Positions 28,031 through 28,702 of a stretch of DNA of 28,702 nucleotides are shown one piece after another (positions within the stretch are counted from its first letter, which is position 1; each line of letters begins with the position of its first letter). The DNA is taken from the NCBI GenBank assembly GCA_964413825.1, contig CAYPTS010000017.1, positions 1 through 28,702 on the forward strand. Reading direction: 5' to 3'. The DNA is from JAFGKM01 sp964413825. Lineage in GTDB: Bacteria; Ratteibacteria; UBA8468; B48-G9; JAFGKM01. The translations under genes and the position numbers were made by a program. The notes under the pieces are model-generated. The model ran no database searches and was not told the DNA's origin. It saw nothing but the letters and a program-made list of their open reading frames with translations.

Positions 28031-28702
28031 ATGCGGATAGACATAATAACCATATTTCCGGAAATATTTACTCCGTTGCGCTCAAGCATTCTGAAGCGGG
28101 CGGCGGAAAAAGAGCTTCTGGCAGTAGAGGTACACGACCTGAGGGATTTTTCGCAGGACAGGCACAGGAAGGTTGACGACGCTCCCTACGGCGGCGGCAG
28201 GGGGATGGTGATGAAATGCGAGCCGATATTTTCCGCCGTTGAGAGCATAAAGAAACTCAACAAAAAAGCGAAGGTGCTGTTGACAACCCCGCAGGGAGAG
28301 ACGTTTACGCAGAACGTCGCGAAAACGTTGAGCGGGGAAAAGGGGTTGATAATCATCTGCGGCCACTACGAAGGCGTCGACGAGAGGGTTCTCTCCATTG
28401 TTGACATGGAAGTCTCCACCGGCGACTACGTGCTGACCGGCGGGGAACTGCCGGCGATGGTCATCGCCGACTGCGTAGCGCGCCTTATACCGGGCGTTCT
28501 TCCGGAAGATGCGCCGGCATACGACAGTTTCGAAAAATATCTCCTGGACTGGGAGTGTTACACGCGGCCGGAAATTTTCAACGGCATGCGGGTGCCGGAG
28601 GTGCTTTTGTCCGGCAACCACATGCAGATAGAGAAGTGGCGAAAAGAACAGGCGCTGAAACGGACAAGAAAAAGGCGCCCTGATTTATATGAAAAACACT
28701 TA
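28031..28702 (+). CDS. trmD: tRNA (guanine-N1-)-methyltransferase TrmD (3' end cut by window)
   Basis: The frame is open from ATG 28031 to the last base, giving 224 residues. TrmD methylates G37 of tRNAs using SAM in a trefoil-knot SPOUT fold. Diagnostic motifs are MRIDIITIFPEIF, DAPYGGGRGMVMKCEPIF, LLTTPQGETF, IIICGHYEGVDERV, the knot STGDYVLTGGELPAM and the C-terminal PEIFNGMRVPEVLLSGNH with IEKWR. The family is usually 230-250 residues, so only a short tail is missing. The start directly follows the GGGGTAA tail of a family A leader. It is probably cotranscribed with rpsP. Confidence 0.97.
   Translation, partial: MRIDIITIFPEIFTPLRSSILKRAAEKELLAVEVHDLRDFSQDRHRKVDDAPYGGGRGMVMKCEPIFSAVESIKKLNKKAKVLLTTPQGETFTQNVAKTLSGEKGLIIICGHYEGVDERVLSIVDMEVSTGDYVLTGGELPAMVIADCVARLIPGVLPEDAPAYDSFEKYLLDWECYTRPEIFNGMRVPEVLLSGNHMQIEKWRKEQALKRTRKRRPDLYEKHL

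Overview
This window is a stretch of bacterial chromosome from an uncultivated, probably diderm bacterium. LptB and RseP point to an outer membrane, and the MEP pathway (Dxr, IspG) supplies isoprenoids. The base composition is moderate, with an AT-rich accessory patch at about 17.4-20.06 kb. Intergenic regions carry several dispersed palindromic repeat families, and a 100-N scaffold gap lies at 20254-20353, so this looks like a metagenome-assembled genome. The sugar-acting gene set (Gfo/Idh/MocA oxidoreductases, a GH20-like hydrolase, a ceramidase-like hydrolase, a TIM-barrel epimerase) resembles candidate phyla near Omnitrophota or the PVC group, but I cannot name the lineage from sequence alone.

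Layout. (1) 1-2974, minus strand: an apparent operon of a GH20-like glycosidase, a PHP-domain phosphoesterase and a Gfo/Idh oxidoreductase cut by the window start. (2) 3010-3207: divergent promoters, with the plus-strand one driving a solitary 5S rRNA. (3) 3387-3907: a RelE/ParE-type toxin-antitoxin pair with its own promoter. (4) 4149-14761: a plus-strand housekeeping run of EF-G-like GTPase, DUF151 nuclease, YebC, RuvC-RuvA-RuvB, LptB, UppS, Dxr, RseP and IspG. Many of these genes overlap by 4 nt. They cover translation, Holliday junction repair, envelope lipid carriers and isoprenoid precursors. (5) 14886-17356: a Gfo/Idh oxidoreductase and a short neutral-ceramidase-like hydrolase. (6) 17.4-20.06 kb: a decayed mobile/defence island holding a Fic pseudogene, a C-terminal HsdM fragment, an intact RhuM-Fic/Doc protein, the start of a further gene, a serine recombinase N-terminus on the other strand, and an internally deleted tyrosine integrase. 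It ends 9 nt before a tRNA-Arg(CCU). (7) 20356-27525: a TIM-barrel epimerase, an APC permease fused to a PTS EIIA domain, CoaC, a class III aminotransferase, an M20 peptidase and another Gfo/Idh oxidoreductase. (8) 27678-28702: rpsP and trmD, the latter cut by the window end.

The most unusual feature is the intergenic DNA. I see at least three dispersed repeat families. Family A is a leader with a short CCCTCA/TGAGGG hairpin followed by TTCGGGGTAAA, lying directly upstream of start codons. Family B is a TTGTCATTGCG/CGCAATGACAA palindrome, which sits inside family A copies at two sites and supplies the last 14 codons of ispG. Family C begins TTCGCCGGATAGCAAG; one copy forms the breakpoint of the HsdM fragment. 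No wholly new system is demonstrable. The best candidates for follow-up are the nested leader repeats, the orphan RhuM-Fic/Doc gene and the permease-EIIA fusion.
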